From: Streptomyces flavofungini
Lineage (GTDB): Bacteria > Actinomycetota > Actinomycetes > Streptomycetales > Streptomycetaceae
Assembly (NCBI RefSeq): GCF_030388665.1
Contig: NZ_CP128846.1
Location: forward strand, 1,860,001-1,924,000
Length of the DNA: 64,000 nucleotides
Direction of reading: 5' to 3'
Shown: one piece after another, positions 34,037-42,921 of the stretch
Layout of the letters: every line of letters begins with the position of its first letter
Numbering within the stretch: the first letter of the stretch is position 1
Position numbers and translations under genes: made by a program
The notes under the pieces: model-generated
The model's input: the letters and a program-made list of their open reading frames with translations, nothing else
Databases searched by the model: none
What the model was told of the DNA's origin: nothing

Positions 34037-34395
34037 GAGGGCATGACCGTGCCGAACGCGTCTGACGTGATGCTGACGCCGCCGGAGAAGTCCGGGTCCT
34101 TGCGGGCCTCGGCCCAGCTGGCGGGGTCGGCGATGACGATGGTCAGCGCGGTCATCGTGCGGATGACGACGGTGTCGATGAACGGCTCCAGCAGGGCGAC
34201 CAGGCCCTTCTCGCCGGCGGGGGCGGTCTTGACCGCGGAATGGGCGATCGGCGCGGAGCCCAGGCCGGCCTCGTTGGAGAATGCGGCTTGCCTGAACCCG
34301 ATGATCAGCGCACCGAGGACTCCACCGGCGACGCCCTCGGGGTTGAAGGCGCCCTCGATGATCGTGGCGACCGCGGCCGGGGCCAACCGCTCAGG
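34037..34395 (-). pseudogene. Fragment of a sodium:alanine symporter (AGCS family)
   Basis: The minus frame reads [53 protein letters not shown] and [20 protein letters not shown], an internal ~115-residue segment of an AGCS transporter of ~480 residues, including its highly conserved [14 protein letters not shown] motif. There is no start on the 5' side, and after DAFGTVMP similarity ends abruptly. Both ends are therefore lost and the piece cannot work. It occupies most of the 513-bp gap between the SPFH gene and the ornithine cyclodeaminase-like gene. Confidence 0.85.
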
Positions 34396-34481
34396 CGCAG
34401 CTCACGGCCGCCGGGCCGGAGGTGCCACGGGCCCGGCGAGCCCCGGTGTTTCGGTCCGGCGTCGGCGGTGAGGATCACCGA

Positions 34482-35489
34482 ATGACCCCGCACCTCGAAT
34501 CCCCCGCGCCACAGGAACCCCTTCCGCCCGTCCCGCCCGCCCCGCCCGTCGCGCCTGATCCGGGCCTCCCCCACCTCGACGCCGCCACGCTGGCCCGCCT
34601 CGTCCCGATGGACGCCGCCGTCGACGCCGTCGAGGACGCGCTCGTGAGCGGCGGGCTCGACCCCGAGGCGGAACCCGCGCGGTCCGTCGTCGGCGTGACG
34701 GGCGGTCAGCTGCTGCTGATGCCGTCGTCGACGGCGTCGTACGCGGGCGTGAAGGTGGCGTCCGTGACCCCCGGCAACCCGGAGCGCGGCCTGCCCCGCG
34801 TCCAGGGCCTCTACCTCCTGCTCGACGGCGTGACCCACCAGCCCCTCGCCCTGCTCGACGGCATCGCCCTCACCTCGCTGCGGACGCCGGCCGTGTCCGG
34901 CGCCGCGATCCGGCGCCTGGCCGCGCCGGAGGTCCGGCGGCTGCTCGTGTTCGGGACCGGGCCGCAGGCGTGGGGGCATGTGGAGGCGGTACGGGCGGTG
35001 CGTCCCGGCCTCGCCCATGTCGACGTGGTCGGGCGTGACCAGGGGCGGGTGGCCGCGTTCGTGGAGCGGTGCCGGGCGGCGGGGCTCGCGGCGGCGGCCG
35101 CGGTGCCGAAGGACGTCGCCCACGCCGACGTGGTCTGCTGCTGCACCACGGCGCGCGAGCCGCTGTTCGACAGCGCGCTGCTCGCCCCGCACGCGACCGT
35201 CGCCGCGGTCGGCTCGCACGAGCCCGACGCCCGCGAGGTCGACGAGCGCCTCCTCGGCCGGGCCACGGTCGTCGCCGAGTCCCGGTCGGTGGCGATGCGC
35301 GAGTGCGGCGACATCGTGCAGGCCGTCGCCACCGCCGCGTTCGACCTGCGACGCCTGGGCACCCTGCGCGAGCTGGCCCGCGGCGAGGTGCCCGTCGACG
35401 CTGCCCGCCCGCGCCTGTTCAAGTCGGCGGGCATGGCGTGGGAGGACCTGGCGGTGGCGGTGGCGGCGTACGAGAAGTGGCGGGCGTAA
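34482..35489 (+). CDS. Ornithine cyclodeaminase / mu-crystallin family protein
   Basis: NAD(P)-dependent enzyme of 335 residues in the OCD/mu-crystallin family, whose members include ornithine cyclodeaminase, alanine dehydrogenase and imine reductases. The N-terminal half forms the dimer lobe (DAATLARLVPMDAAVDAVED; ASYAGVKVASVTPGNPERGL), with conserved LTSLRTPAVSGAA. The Rossmann fold starts LLVFGTGPQAWGHVEAVRAV (~150-170). The end reads LFKSAGMAWEDLAVA, the family C-terminal motif. ATG at 34482 with GTGAGG upstream; a Pro-rich stretch of ~20 residues precedes the fold. Substrate not assignable. Confidence 0.9.
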   Translation: MTPHLESPAPQEPLPPVPPAPPVAPDPGLPHLDAATLARLVPMDAAVDAVEDALVSGGLDPEAEPARSVVGVTGGQLLLMPSSTASYAGVKVASVTPGNPERGLPRVQGLYLLLDGVTHQPLALLDGIALTSLRTPAVSGAAIRRLAAPEVRRLLVFGTGPQAWGHVEAVRAVRPGLAHVDVVGRDQGRVAAFVERCRAAGLAAAAAVPKDVAHADVVCCCTTAREPLFDSALLAPHATVAAVGSHEPDAREVDERLLGRATVVAESRSVAMRECGDIVQAVATAAFDLRRLGTLRELARGEVPVDAARPRLFKSAGMAWEDLAVAVAAYEKWRA

Positions 35490-35828
35490 GGGGCGCGCCC
35501 GCCTCCTGCTCCACCGTCACCGGGTGCCGCACCACCGCGTCGAACAGGTGCCCCTGGGTGGGCGTCATGAGGGCAGCCTTCCGCGGCGGGCGTGCGGGGG
35601 TGTGCGCGTGCGCGAAGTGCCGTACGCCGTCGGGGAAGCGAGCGGCGCACGGGACGAGGAGCGACGTACCGAGAAGAACGAGAGAGGATCAACAACAGTC
35701 GCGCGACGGCAGTGCGCGGGCCCGGAGGGCTCCGGTGGCATCAGGTGCTGCGGCTGAGGATCATGGCGACATGGTACGAGGCCGTGACGTGCCCCGTCAC
35801 GGCCTCGGCCCGTTCGTGCGCGGTACGG
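35490..35828. other. 339-bp convergent gap without a convincing gene
   Basis: Between the OCD-like gene (+) and a membrane protein gene (-). A 50-codon minus-strand frame from 35568 begins MTPTQGHLFDAVVRHPVTVE but soon turns Pro-rich and runs into the OCD gene, so I do not call it. No strong terminator palindrome was found, although small GC-rich hairpins exist. Confidence 0.4.
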
Positions 35829-36437
35829 CTACGGCGTCGTCGTCGACACGACGTACACCATGGGGTGCTTCGGGTCGGAGCGGTTCACGACGATGTCCTG
35901 GGTCGGGGTGGGGTTCTTCATCTCGTGGGTGAGGCCCCACCAGGGCCCGGGGCCGGTGAACTCCCAGCCGACGACCCCGCGGTCGCGCTTGCTGATGGTG
36001 ATGTCGTTCTTCTTCAGCGCGCTGACGCCCTCGCCGGTGCCTGTGGCCCTGAGGAACTTGTCGAGGCCTTCGTTGCTGGTGAGGAACTGGACGTACAGGC
36101 GGCTTGTGCGCCAGTTGTTGGTCTCGTAGTAGGCGACCTCGGCGGAGTACGGCGGGATCGGCACGTCGTAGAGACGGCGCTGGACCTTGGAGGGCCAGCC
36201 CGCGGTGAGGCCGGTCGCGGAGTACTTCTTCTCCTTGTCGCGGCCGCTGTCGCGGCTCTGGTTCGCGGAGATCAGCAGATACACGGCGGGTACGCCGATG
36301 AGCAGCACGATGATCGTCGCGGTGAGCCAGCGGCGGCGGATCATGTGGCCGCGGTTTTCCGGAGGGCGCTGCTCCGCGTCACCCGGCCCGGGCGGGCCCG
36401 GCAGGTCCGGGGACGAGGGCTGGCGGGGCACGGTCAT
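35829..36437 (-). CDS. Single-pass membrane protein of unknown function
   Basis: Protein of 202 residues: a Pro-rich cytoplasmic N-terminus (~1-35), one transmembrane helix (LTATIIVLLIGVPAVYLLIS, ~38-57), and an extracellular domain of ~140 residues with DVPIPPYSAEVAYYETNNWR, RLYVQFLTSNEGLDKFL and VVGWEFTGPGPWWGLTHEMK. Its ATG abuts the stop of the upstream ROK kinase gene, so the two form an operon. No family recognised; an uncharacterised secreted-domain protein tied to sugar metabolism by context only. Confidence 0.75.
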   Translation of the reverse strand: MTVPRQPSSPDLPGPPGPGDAEQRPPENRGHMIRRRWLTATIIVLLIGVPAVYLLISANQSRDSGRDKEKKYSATGLTAGWPSKVQRRLYDVPIPPYSAEVAYYETNNWRTSRLYVQFLTSNEGLDKFLRATGTGEGVSALKKNDITISKRDRGVVGWEFTGPGPWWGLTHEMKNPTPTQDIVVNRSDPKHPMVYVVSTTTP

Positions 36438-37595
36438 CTACTGGGATCCCTGGGCGGTGCGGTCGTTGGAGCGGCGGGCCGCGGCGTAGCGCTCGTACCG
36501 CTCGTAGCGCTCGACGCGGCGGCGGTTGGCGCGCCGGAAGCGGCGGGCGACGAGGCGGGCCAGGTCGGCGGCGCCCACCATGCCCGCCTCGGGGCCGAGC
36601 TGGGCGCGGGCGATGCGGGCCTCGGGGCGGTAGCCGCGGCCGGTGAGGTGGCGGCGGAAGGCGTCCCTGGCCGGGCCGATGAGCAGGTCGTCGGCCGCGC
36701 TGACGCCGCCGCCGACGACGAAGCAGGACGGGTCGAGCGCGGCGGCGAGGTTGGCGATGCCGACGCCGAGCCACTGGCCGATGTCCTGGAGCAGCTCGAC
36801 GCACATGGCGTCGCCCTCGCGGGCCAGCTCGGTGATGAGGGGCCCGGTGATGTCGGGGACGTTGCCCTTGACGCGCTCGATGATGCCGTACGCCACCGGG
36901 GAGTCCGCGGCCGCCAGCTCGCGGGCCTCGCGGACCAGGGCGTTGCCGGAGCTGTACTGCTCCCAGCAGCCGCGGTTGCCGCACGGGCAGCGGTGGCCGC
37001 CGGGCACGACCTGCATATGGCCGAACTCGCCCGCGACCCCGAACTTGCCTCGCTTGACCTGGCCGTCCTCCAGGATCGCGCCGCCGATGCCGGTGCCGAG
37101 CGTGATCATGACCAGGTGGTCCTCGCCGCGAGCCGCGCCGAAGCGCCACTCGGCCCACGCGGCGGTGTTCGCGTCGTTGTCGACGAGCACGGGGACCGCG
37201 AGGCGGCCGGAGATGCGGTCGCGCAGGGGTTCGTTGCGCCAGGACAGGTGCGGGGCGAACAGGACGCGGTTGCGGTCCGCGTCCACCCAGCCCGCGGCGC
37301 CGATGCCGACGGCGTGCACGTCGTGCCGGTCGGACAGGTCCAGGACCAGCTCGACGATGGTGTCCTCGACCACCTTCGGGCTCTTGGACTTGTCCGGCGT
37401 CTCGGTGCGCAGGGTCTCCAGGATGTTGCCGTCGGCGTCCACGACGCCCGCCATCACCTTGGTGCCGCCGATGTCGATGCCGACGGTGGGGACGCGGGGC
37501 GCCGTCAGATGGGATCGGCGCTCACGCGTGCCCACGGTCCGCAGAACGGTGGCTCGGGCGGAGCCGCGGTGCGTGAGGTCGCGGTAGGTGCTCAT
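36438..37595 (-). CDS. ROK-family sugar kinase (glucokinase-like)
   Basis: Cytosolic ATP-dependent sugar kinase of 385 residues. Features: phosphate loop VGIDIGGTKVMAGVVD (~37-52), catalytic Asp in VLVDNDANTAAWAE (~138), sugar-binding GEFGHM with His, and the ROK zinc signature CPCGNRGCWEQYSSG (~205-219). No HTH is present, so it is a kinase and not a ROK repressor. A basic N-terminal extension of ~35 residues and an Arg/Tyr-rich tail are atypical; a later start (LTAPRVPTVGID) is possible. It lies downstream of the sugar ABC operon, separated by a nested palindrome. Confidence 0.88.
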   Translation of the reverse strand: MSTYRDLTHRGSARATVLRTVGTRERRSHLTAPRVPTVGIDIGGTKVMAGVVDADGNILETLRTETPDKSKSPKVVEDTIVELVLDLSDRHDVHAVGIGAAGWVDADRNRVLFAPHLSWRNEPLRDRISGRLAVPVLVDNDANTAAWAEWRFGAARGEDHLVMITLGTGIGGAILEDGQVKRGKFGVAGEFGHMQVVPGGHRCPCGNRGCWEQYSSGNALVREARELAAADSPVAYGIIERVKGNVPDITGPLITELAREGDAMCVELLQDIGQWLGVGIANLAAALDPSCFVVGGGVSAADDLLIGPARDAFRRHLTGRGYRPEARIARAQLGPEAGMVGAADLARLVARRFRRANRRRVERYERYERYAAARRSNDRTAQGSQ

Positions 37596-37721
37596 CGGGC
37601 CGATTCTGCCTCACGCTCGCGGGGGCGCGCACAACGGGACCGGGGTGCCGGGGTCACCCCGGTCGGCCCCCGGGAGGTGGGGCGCCCCGCACCTTCGGGG
37701 TACGGGCGCCCCGGATCCCTC

Positions 37722-37837
37722 AGGGGCGCGGGGAACTGCGCGCTCAGCCACGACGAAGCCGCAGACGCGTCTGCTCGGTGCTCGGCAGATGCGTCTGCGG
37801 CTTTTCTCGGGCCGGTCGCGCGGTTCCCCGCGCCCCT
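37722..37837. repeat. Nested palindromic element (Streptomyces dispersed hairpin)
   Basis: Outer arms 37722-37742 and 37817-37837 are 21 bp each with one mismatch (core GGGGCGCGGGGAACT / GGTTCCCCGCGCCCC). Inside them AAGCCGCAGACGC (37756-37768) pairs with GCGTCTGCGGCTT (37791-37803), followed by TTTC on the plus strand. It lies between the ATPase gene stop (37856) and the ROK kinase start (37595) and probably ends the ABC operon. I recognise this sequence type as widespread in Streptomyces intergenic regions. Confidence 0.8.
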
Positions 37838-37855
37838 TGCGGGCCCCGGCTGGGC

Positions 37856-38704
37856 CTATGGGGCGCCGCCCCCGAGGTCGGGCTCCGGAGCCCGTTCCAG
37901 TTCGTGGCGGAGGTCGTCCAGCTCGGAGCCGCCCGCCATCTGGCGGGTCAGTTCGTCGAGGGTGATCTCGGCGCGGGTGTGGCTGCCGGACATGGCACCG
38001 CGCTTGAGGAGGACGAAGCGGTTGCCGACCAGGTAGGCGTGGTGCGGGTTGTGGGTGATCAGGACCACACCGAGGCCGGCGTCACGGGCGGCGGCGACGT
38101 ACTTGAGGACGACGCCGGACTGCTTCACGCCGAGGGCCGCGGTGGGCTCGTCCAGGACGAGCACCTTCGCGCCGAAGTACACGGCGCGGGCGATCGCCAC
38201 GCACTGGCGCTCACCGCCGGACAGCGTGCCGATCGGCTGGTCCACGTCGCGCAGGTCGATGCCCATGCGCAGCAGCTCCGCGTGCGTCGTCCGGCGCATG
38301 AAGTCGACGTCCAGGCGCTTGAACGGCCCCGTGCCCTTCGTCGGCTCGGAGCCGAGGAAGAAGTTCCGCCAGACCGGCATCAGCGGGACGACGGCCAGGT
38401 CCTGGTAGACGGTCGCGATGCCGCGGTCCAGGGCCTCGCGGGGGCTGGCGAGCTTGGTCTCCTCGCCCTCGATGGTGAGGGTGCCCGCGTCGTGCTGGTG
38501 CAGACCGGCGATGATCTTGATGAGGGTGGACTTGCCCGCGCCGTTGTCGCCGAGCACGCAGGAGATCTCCCCGGCGTGCACTTCGAGGGAGACTCCTTCG
38601 AGGGCGCGGATGTTGCCGTAGTACTTGCTGACGGCGTCCAGCTCGACCAGCGGCGTGCGGTCGGCGGGGGCCGTGTCTTGCTTGGATACGGCCTCAGTGG
38701 TCAT
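37856..38704 (-). CDS. Sugar ABC transporter ATP-binding protein (single-domain, RbsA-like)
   Basis: ATPase of 282 residues powering a CUT2-type sugar importer. Walker [18 protein letters not shown], signature [15 protein letters not shown] (Cys replaces the common Gln+1), Walker [13 protein letters not shown] and switch His in [15 protein letters not shown]2 ATPases are often double-domain; this single-domain form is like the Streptomyces inositol/fructose-type systems. ATG at 38704 overlaps the permease stop by four bases. Last gene of the operon binding protein-binding protein-permease-ATPase. Confidence 0.92.
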   Translation of the reverse strand: MTTEAVSKQDTAPADRTPLVELDAVSKYYGNIRALEGVSLEVHAGEISCVLGDNGAGKSTLIKIIAGLHQHDAGTLTIEGEETKLASPREALDRGIATVYQDLAVVPLMPVWRNFFLGSEPTKGTGPFKRLDVDFMRRTTHAELLRMGIDLRDVDQPIGTLSGGERQCVAIARAVYFGAKVLVLDEPTAALGVKQSGVVLKYVAAARDAGLGVVLITHNPHHAYLVGNRFVLLKRGAMSGSHTRAEITLDELTRQMAGGSELDDLRHELERAPEPDLGGGAP

Positions 38705-39771
38705 TTCGTCGCCTCCGCGCGCTTGCGGACCCAGGCGTTGAGCAGGGTCGCGAGGAGCAGCATCGCCCCGAGGAAGAACTTGAACCAGTCCGGGTTCCAC
38801 TCGGCGTAGACGATGCCCTTGCTGGTCATGCCGAAGATCAGGGCGCCGACCGCGGCGCCGACCGCCGAGCCGTAGCCGCCGGTGATCAGGCAGCCGCCGA
38901 TGACGGCCGCGATGATGTAGATCAGTTCGTTGCCGACGCCCTCGCCGGACTGCACGACGTCGTAGTTGAAGAGCAGGTGCTGGCCGGAGACCCAGGCGCC
39001 GAAGGCGACGCCCATGTACAGGCCGATCTTGGTCCTGCCGACGGGCACGCCGACCGCGCGGGCGGCCTGCTCGCCGCCGCCGACCGCGAAGATCCAGTTT
39101 CCGGCACGGGTGCGCAGGAGGATCCAGGTGGCGACCGCGACCATCGCGAGCCACCACACGATGGTGATCTTGAAGTCGACGTCGCCGATGGTGATCGTGG
39201 AGGCGAACACCTCCTTCGCGGACGAGAAGCCCTCCATGTCGGAGATCGACTTGGTGGAGACGGTCTCGCTGATCAGCTTGGTGAAGCCCAGGTTCGCGCC
39301 GGTGAGCATCAGGAACGTACCGAGCGTGATGATGAAGCTCGGCGGGTCCGTGCGGATCAGCATCACGCCGTTGAAGACGCCGATGGCGAGGGTGGCGAGC
39401 AGGGACACGCCCACGCCGACCCAGACGTTCGCCGTCATCTGGTAGCTGAACATCGACGAGATCAGCGCGGACGTCGTCACCATGACGCCCGCCGACAGGT
39501 CGAACTCACCGCCGATCATGAGCAGCGCCACCGGCACCGCCATGATGCCGATCGTGGACGCCGCGTACAGGACGGTGGCGAGGCTCGACGCGCGCAGGAA
39601 GCTGTCGGCGACGATCGCGAAGAACAGGAACACCGCCACGGCGCCCACGACGGAGCCGAGCTCGGGACGGCCCAGGAACTTCTTCAGCGGCGAGGTCTTC
39701 AGAAGCCGCTCGTCGGCCGCCTTCTCGGGCCGCTGCGGCGACGGTGCGGGTGCAGGTGCGGTCGCGCTCAT
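38701..39771 (-). CDS. Sugar ABC transporter permease (CUT2/RbsC-like)
   Basis: Membrane permease of 356 residues with 8-10 helices. CUT2 features: [21 protein letters not shown] then [19 protein letters not shown] near residues 75-110, [20 protein letters not shown], and [19 protein letters not shown] (ATPase contact loop). A Pro/Ala-rich N-terminal tail precedes. ATG at 39771 overlaps the binding-protein gene stop by four bases, and its end overlaps the ATPase gene, so translation is coupled along the operon. Substrate likely a sugar or myo-inositol from regulon context. Confidence 0.92.
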   Translation of the reverse strand: MSATAPAPAPSPQRPEKAADERLLKTSPLKKFLGRPELGSVVGAVAVFLFFAIVADSFLRASSLATVLYAASTIGIMAVPVALLMIGGEFDLSAGVMVTTSALISSMFSYQMTANVWVGVGVSLLATLAIGVFNGVMLIRTDPPSFIITLGTFLMLTGANLGFTKLISETVSTKSISDMEGFSSAKEVFASTITIGDVDFKITIVWWLAMVAVATWILLRTRAGNWIFAVGGGEQAARAVGVPVGRTKIGLYMGVAFGAWVSGQHLLFNYDVVQSGEGVGNELIYIIAAVIGGCLITGGYGSAVGAAVGALIFGMTSKGIVYAEWNPDWFKFFLGAMLLLATLLNAWVRKRAEATK

Positions 39772-40781
39772 CGGGTCCCCCGCTTCGCGTATTCCTCCAG
39801 CTCGGCGGCCTGGTCCTTGGTGATGATCTGCGGTCCGGTGAGGACCGGCTTGCCGCCGCCGAGCACATCGGCGTTGTACTTGTAGAGCCACAGCAGGTCC
39901 ACGGCCTCGTACCCCTGGAGGTAGGGCTGCTGGTCCACGGCGAAGCCCAGGGTGCCGGACTTCAGGCCGCCCGCGACCTTCTCGTTGAGGTCGAAGGTGG
40001 CGATCTCGGCCTTGCTGCCCGCGCCGTCCTTGGCCTTCACGGCCGTGTCGGCGAAGGGCGCGCCGAGGGTGACCACGGCGTCGATGTCCTTGTCGGACTG
40101 GAGCTTGGCCTCGATGGAGGACTGCACGTCGGGCATGTTGGTGCCCTCGACGTACAGGTTCTGCATGTCGCCGTCGAACGTCTTCTCGGCGCCCTCGCAG
40201 CGCTGCTCGTGGCCGACGTTGCCCTGCTCGTGCAGGACGCACAGGGCCTTCTTCCTGCCGCGCTTGTTCAGCTCCTCGCCGACGGCCTCGCCCGCGATCG
40301 TCTCGTCCTGGCCGATGTGGGTCAGGGCGCCGAACTTCTTGGACTCCGCCGAGCCCGAGTTCACCGTGATCACCGGGATGCCGGCCTTCGTCGCGCGGGC
40401 CACGGCGGCCTTCATCGCGTCCGGCTTGGCCAGCGTGACGATGATGCCGTCGACCTTCTTGTCGATGGCGGCGTCCACGAGCTGTGCCTGCTGCTGCGCC
40501 TCGTCGTGGTGCGAGTACAGGAACTTGATGTTGTCCTTCACGGCGGCCTGCTTGGCGCCGCTCTGCACGATGTCCCAGAAGGTGTCGCCGTCGCCCGAGT
40601 GCGTGATCATGGCGAACGTCCAGCGCGGCGTGTTCACCGCGGCCCTGCCCTGTGCCTGCTGCGCCTTGCGGGCGTCCTCGGCGCGCTTGCCGCCGGTGCT
40701 GCTGCATCCCGCCAGGGACACCCCGAGCACCGCCACAAGCACGGCACCCACCGCACGTACTCCAGTCCGAACCCTTGCCAC
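39768..40781 (-). CDS. Sugar ABC transporter substrate-binding lipoprotein 1
   Basis: Exported receptor of 337 residues. Signal peptide with lipobox LAGC (Cys ~26), then a type 1 periplasmic-binding fold (WTFAMITHSGDGDTFWDIVQ; AAIDKKVDGIIVTLAKPDAM; GIPVITVNSG; LGFAVDQQPYLQGYEAVDLL). It is the immediate neighbour of the permease gene (4-bp overlap). GTG at 40781 was chosen because it starts the signal peptide directly; a longer frame to 40931 is not signal-like. Very similar along its whole length to the next gene upstream, so the two are tandem paralogues. Confidence 0.9.
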   Translation of the reverse strand: MARVRTGVRAVGAVLVAVLGVSLAGCSSTGGKRAEDARKAQQAQGRAAVNTPRWTFAMITHSGDGDTFWDIVQSGAKQAAVKDNIKFLYSHHDEAQQQAQLVDAAIDKKVDGIIVTLAKPDAMKAAVARATKAGIPVITVNSGSAESKKFGALTHIGQDETIAGEAVGEELNKRGRKKALCVLHEQGNVGHEQRCEGAEKTFDGDMQNLYVEGTNMPDVQSSIEAKLQSDKDIDAVVTLGAPFADTAVKAKDGAGSKAEIATFDLNEKVAGGLKSGTLGFAVDQQPYLQGYEAVDLLWLYKYNADVLGGGKPVLTGPQIITKDQAAELEEYAKRGTR

Positions 40782-40959
40782 GACGTCGTGCCCTTCTTGC
40801 TGTCCAGTGTCTGCTGCGCCTGCGGTGCGCACGGAGCCGCCCGCGTTTGCGTTCGCGGCGCCGATTTGGTTTGCAGTGCTTGCTGTGTTCCTCGGTGCGG
40901 CCGGGCCCGCTGCCCGGACCCGGCCGCCCAAGTATCGGTCACACGGATCAGCCGTGTGG

Positions 40960-41949
40960 TCATCGGGTACCGCGGGCGGTGTACTTCTCCAGCCTCGGTA
41001 CGTCCTTCTTGGTCACCACCGCCGGACCGGTCAGGACGGGTTTGCCGCCGCCGAGCACGTTCGCGTTGGTGCGGTACAGCCACAGCTCGTCGATCGCGAG
41101 GTAGCCCTGGAGGTAGGGCTGCTGATCGACGGCGAAGCCGACCTCGCCCGCCTTGAGCCGCTTGACCACCTCGGCGTTGAGGTCGAAGGTGTCGATCTCC
41201 GCGTCGCTGTCCGCGTCCTGCTTCGCCTTCACGGACACGGCCGCGATCGGCGCGCCCAGGGTGACGACCGCGTCGATGTCCTTGGCGGCCTGGAGCTTGG
41301 CGCTCACCGACGACTGGGCGCCGGGCGCGTTGGTGCCGTCGACGTTCAGGTTCGTCACCGTGCCGCCGAAGGTCTTCTTCACACCCGCACAGCGCTGCTC
41401 CAGGGAGACGTTGCCCTGTTCGTGGATCACGCACAGGACCTTCTTCCGCCCCCGCCGGTCCAGTTCGTCGCCGACGGCCTCACCCGCCACGGACTCGTCC
41501 TGCCCGATGTGGCTCAGCGCGCCGAAGCGGGTGGAGAACTCCCCGCCCGAGTTGATGGTGACGACCGGTATCCCGGCCTCGCGGGCCTTGCCGAGGACGG
41601 CCTTCATCGCCTCCGGCTTGGCCAGCGTCACCACGATCCCGTCGACCTTCTTGTCGATCGCGGCCTGGACGAGCTCCGCCTGGCCCTTGCCCTCCTTGTC
41701 GTTGGAGTACAGGAACTCGACGTTGTCCTTCTTGGCCGCCTCCTTGGCGCCGTTCTGGACGATGTCCCAGAAGGTGTCGCCCTCACCGGAGTGCGTCACC
41801 ATCGCGATCTTCAGGCGCGGGGTGCCGGCCGCCTTCCCGCCGCCACCGCCGTTCCCTTCGTCCTCGGAGTCCTTGCCCCCGGAGCCGCTGCACCCTGCCG
41901 CGAGTGCGACGACCACTAGGAGCGCTGCTGCCGTGCGGGCTGTACGCAT
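40960..41949 (-). CDS. Sugar ABC transporter substrate-binding lipoprotein 2
   Basis: Second receptor, 329 residues, with lipobox LAAGC (Cys ~20), a Gly-rich linker (GNGGGGGK), and a binding fold parallel to its neighbour (KIAMVTHSGEGDTFWDIVQN; IDKKVDGIVVTLAKPEAM; GFAVDQQPYLQGYLAIDELW). Both end in ARGTR or KRGTR. It is the first gene of the transport operon; 178 bp separate it from the second receptor. A promoter TTGACG-18-TAGAAC and a half-operator GACAAA lie just upstream. Two receptors with one permease/ATPase suggest different affinities or ligands. Confidence 0.9.
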   Translation of the reverse strand: MRTARTAAALLVVVALAAGCSGSGGKDSEDEGNGGGGGKAAGTPRLKIAMVTHSGEGDTFWDIVQNGAKEAAKKDNVEFLYSNDKEGKGQAELVQAAIDKKVDGIVVTLAKPEAMKAVLGKAREAGIPVVTINSGGEFSTRFGALSHIGQDESVAGEAVGDELDRRGRKKVLCVIHEQGNVSLEQRCAGVKKTFGGTVTNLNVDGTNAPGAQSSVSAKLQAAKDIDAVVTLGAPIAAVSVKAKQDADSDAEIDTFDLNAEVVKRLKAGEVGFAVDQQPYLQGYLAIDELWLYRTNANVLGGGKPVLTGPAVVTKKDVPRLEKYTARGTR

Positions 41950-42008
41950 GAGGGGTCCGCCCTTCTCCCGGCCGCGGATCGCGGCTTCGGCCGCGCCGAT
42001 GCGGCTTG

Positions 42009-42059
42009 AGGAGTTCTAACGGCGGGAGCGGGCCAACGTCAATGACTTTGTCAGAACAT
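42009..42059 (-). promoter_or_regulatory. Promoter and operator of the sugar ABC operon
   Basis: On the minus strand TTGACG (-35) and TAGAAC (-10), 18 bp apart, precede the receptor gene by about 65 bp. Directly upstream is ATGTTCTGACAA (42059-42048), a one-sided match to the TTGTCAGGACAA operator seen at 42900-42911 and 47875-47886. GACAAA followed 3-4 bp later by TTGAC/TTGGC is shared by all three sites. The GntR protein at 42062-42850 is the likely binder. Confidence 0.6.
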
Positions 42060-42061
42060 TC

Positions 42062-42850
42062 TTACGGCCGCACCAGAAGTTGGAACTCGAAGGAGTACCG
42101 CGAGGCCCGGTAGATGTGCGAGCCGAACTCGACCGCGCGTCCGGTGTCGTCGAAGGTCGTACGGCGCATCGTGAGCAGCGGCGCGCCCTCGGGCTCGGCC
42201 AGCAGGCCGGCCTCCTCGGCCCCGGCGGCACGGGCGCCGACGGACTGGCGGGCGCTGTGCAGCGTGATGCCCGCCGCGCGCATCAGGCGGTAGAGCCCGG
42301 TGGCCTCCAGACGCTCCGTGTCGAGCGGGAGCAGCCCGGCCGGGATGTGGTTCCGCAGGTGCGCCATCGGCTCGCCGTGGGCGAGCCGCAGGCGCTCCAC
42401 CAGGTGGACGTCGCTACCCTCGGCCACCCCGAGGGCGGCGGCGGTCTCGGCGGTCGCGGGCTCGACGACGTTGCGCAGGACCCGGGTCTCGGGCCGCTGT
42501 CCGGCGGCCTCCAGGTCGTCGTAGAGGCTGCTGAGCTCCAGCGGGCGCTTGACCTGGCTGTGCACGACCTGGGTACCGACGCCGCGGCGGCGCACCAGGA
42601 GGCCCTTGTCGACGAGCGACTGGATGGCCTGGCGGACGGTGGGCCGGGACAGGCCGAGGCGCCCCGCCAGGTCGATCTCGTTGCCGAGGAGGCTGCCGGG
42701 CGTCAGGGCGCCGCGCTCGATCGCCGCCTCCAGCTGCTGCGACAGCTGGAAGTACAGCGGGACCGGGCTGCTGCGGTCGACGCCGAGGTGCAGGGCCACC
42801 GTGGGGTCCACGGCCGGTTTGGCGGCTTTGGCCGCGGCTGGATCGGTCAC
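42062..42850 (-). CDS. GntR-family (HutC-type) transcriptional repressor
   Basis: Regulator of 262 residues. N-terminal winged helix (YFQLSQQLEAAIERGALTPG; NEIDLAGRLGLSRPTVRQAI; LVRRRGVGTQVV, ~30-105) and a C-terminal UTRA ligand domain (VHLVERLRLAHGEPMAHLRN; VEFGSHIYRASRYSFEFQLL) that binds small sugars or phosphates. GTG at 42850 is favoured since the longer frame overlaps the operator. It lies upstream of the ABC operon; the perfect operator TTGTCAGGACAA is 50 bp in front of it. Probably senses myo-inositol or a derivative; ligand inferred from the co-regulated dehydrogenase. Confidence 0.88.
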   Translation of the reverse strand: MTDPAAAKAAKPAVDPTVALHLGVDRSSPVPLYFQLSQQLEAAIERGALTPGSLLGNEIDLAGRLGLSRPTVRQAIQSLVDKGLLVRRRGVGTQVVHSQVKRPLELSSLYDDLEAAGQRPETRVLRNVVEPATAETAAALGVAEGSDVHLVERLRLAHGEPMAHLRNHIPAGLLPLDTERLEATGLYRLMRAAGITLHSARQSVGARAAGAEEAGLLAEPEGAPLLTMRRTTFDDTGRAVEFGSHIYRASRYSFEFQLLVRP

Positions 42851-42889
42851 GGGGCGAGCGTAGTCCCGCGAGATGATGACGGGAAGTTC

Positions 42890-42921
42890 GGAAGTTCTGT
42901 TGTCAGGACAAAACCTTGGCA
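42890..42921. promoter_or_regulatory. GntR operator TTGTCAGGACAA, copy 1, with orphan plus-strand promoter
   Basis: TTGTC-AG-GACAA (42900-42911) is a 5+5 inverted repeat. A 23-bp block (42890-42912) is identical to 47865-47887, in front of the Gfo/Idh gene. On the plus strand TTGGCA (42916-42921) lies where TTGACA lies in the other copy, as if a second promoter once faced away from gntR, but no intact gene follows. The duplicated GGAAGTTC at 42882 and 42890 is also notable. Confidence 0.7.

Noticed and set aside
35424..35568. Minus-strand ~50-codon ORF starting MTPTQGHLFDAVVRHP
   Set aside because: Becomes a Pro run after ~30 residues and stops inside the OCD-like gene; no ribosome site or family.
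35592..38036. Plus-strand 814-codon frame over the ROK kinase
   Set aside because: Antisense shadow of the ROK kinase and membrane protein genes, both of which have clear motifs on the minus strand.
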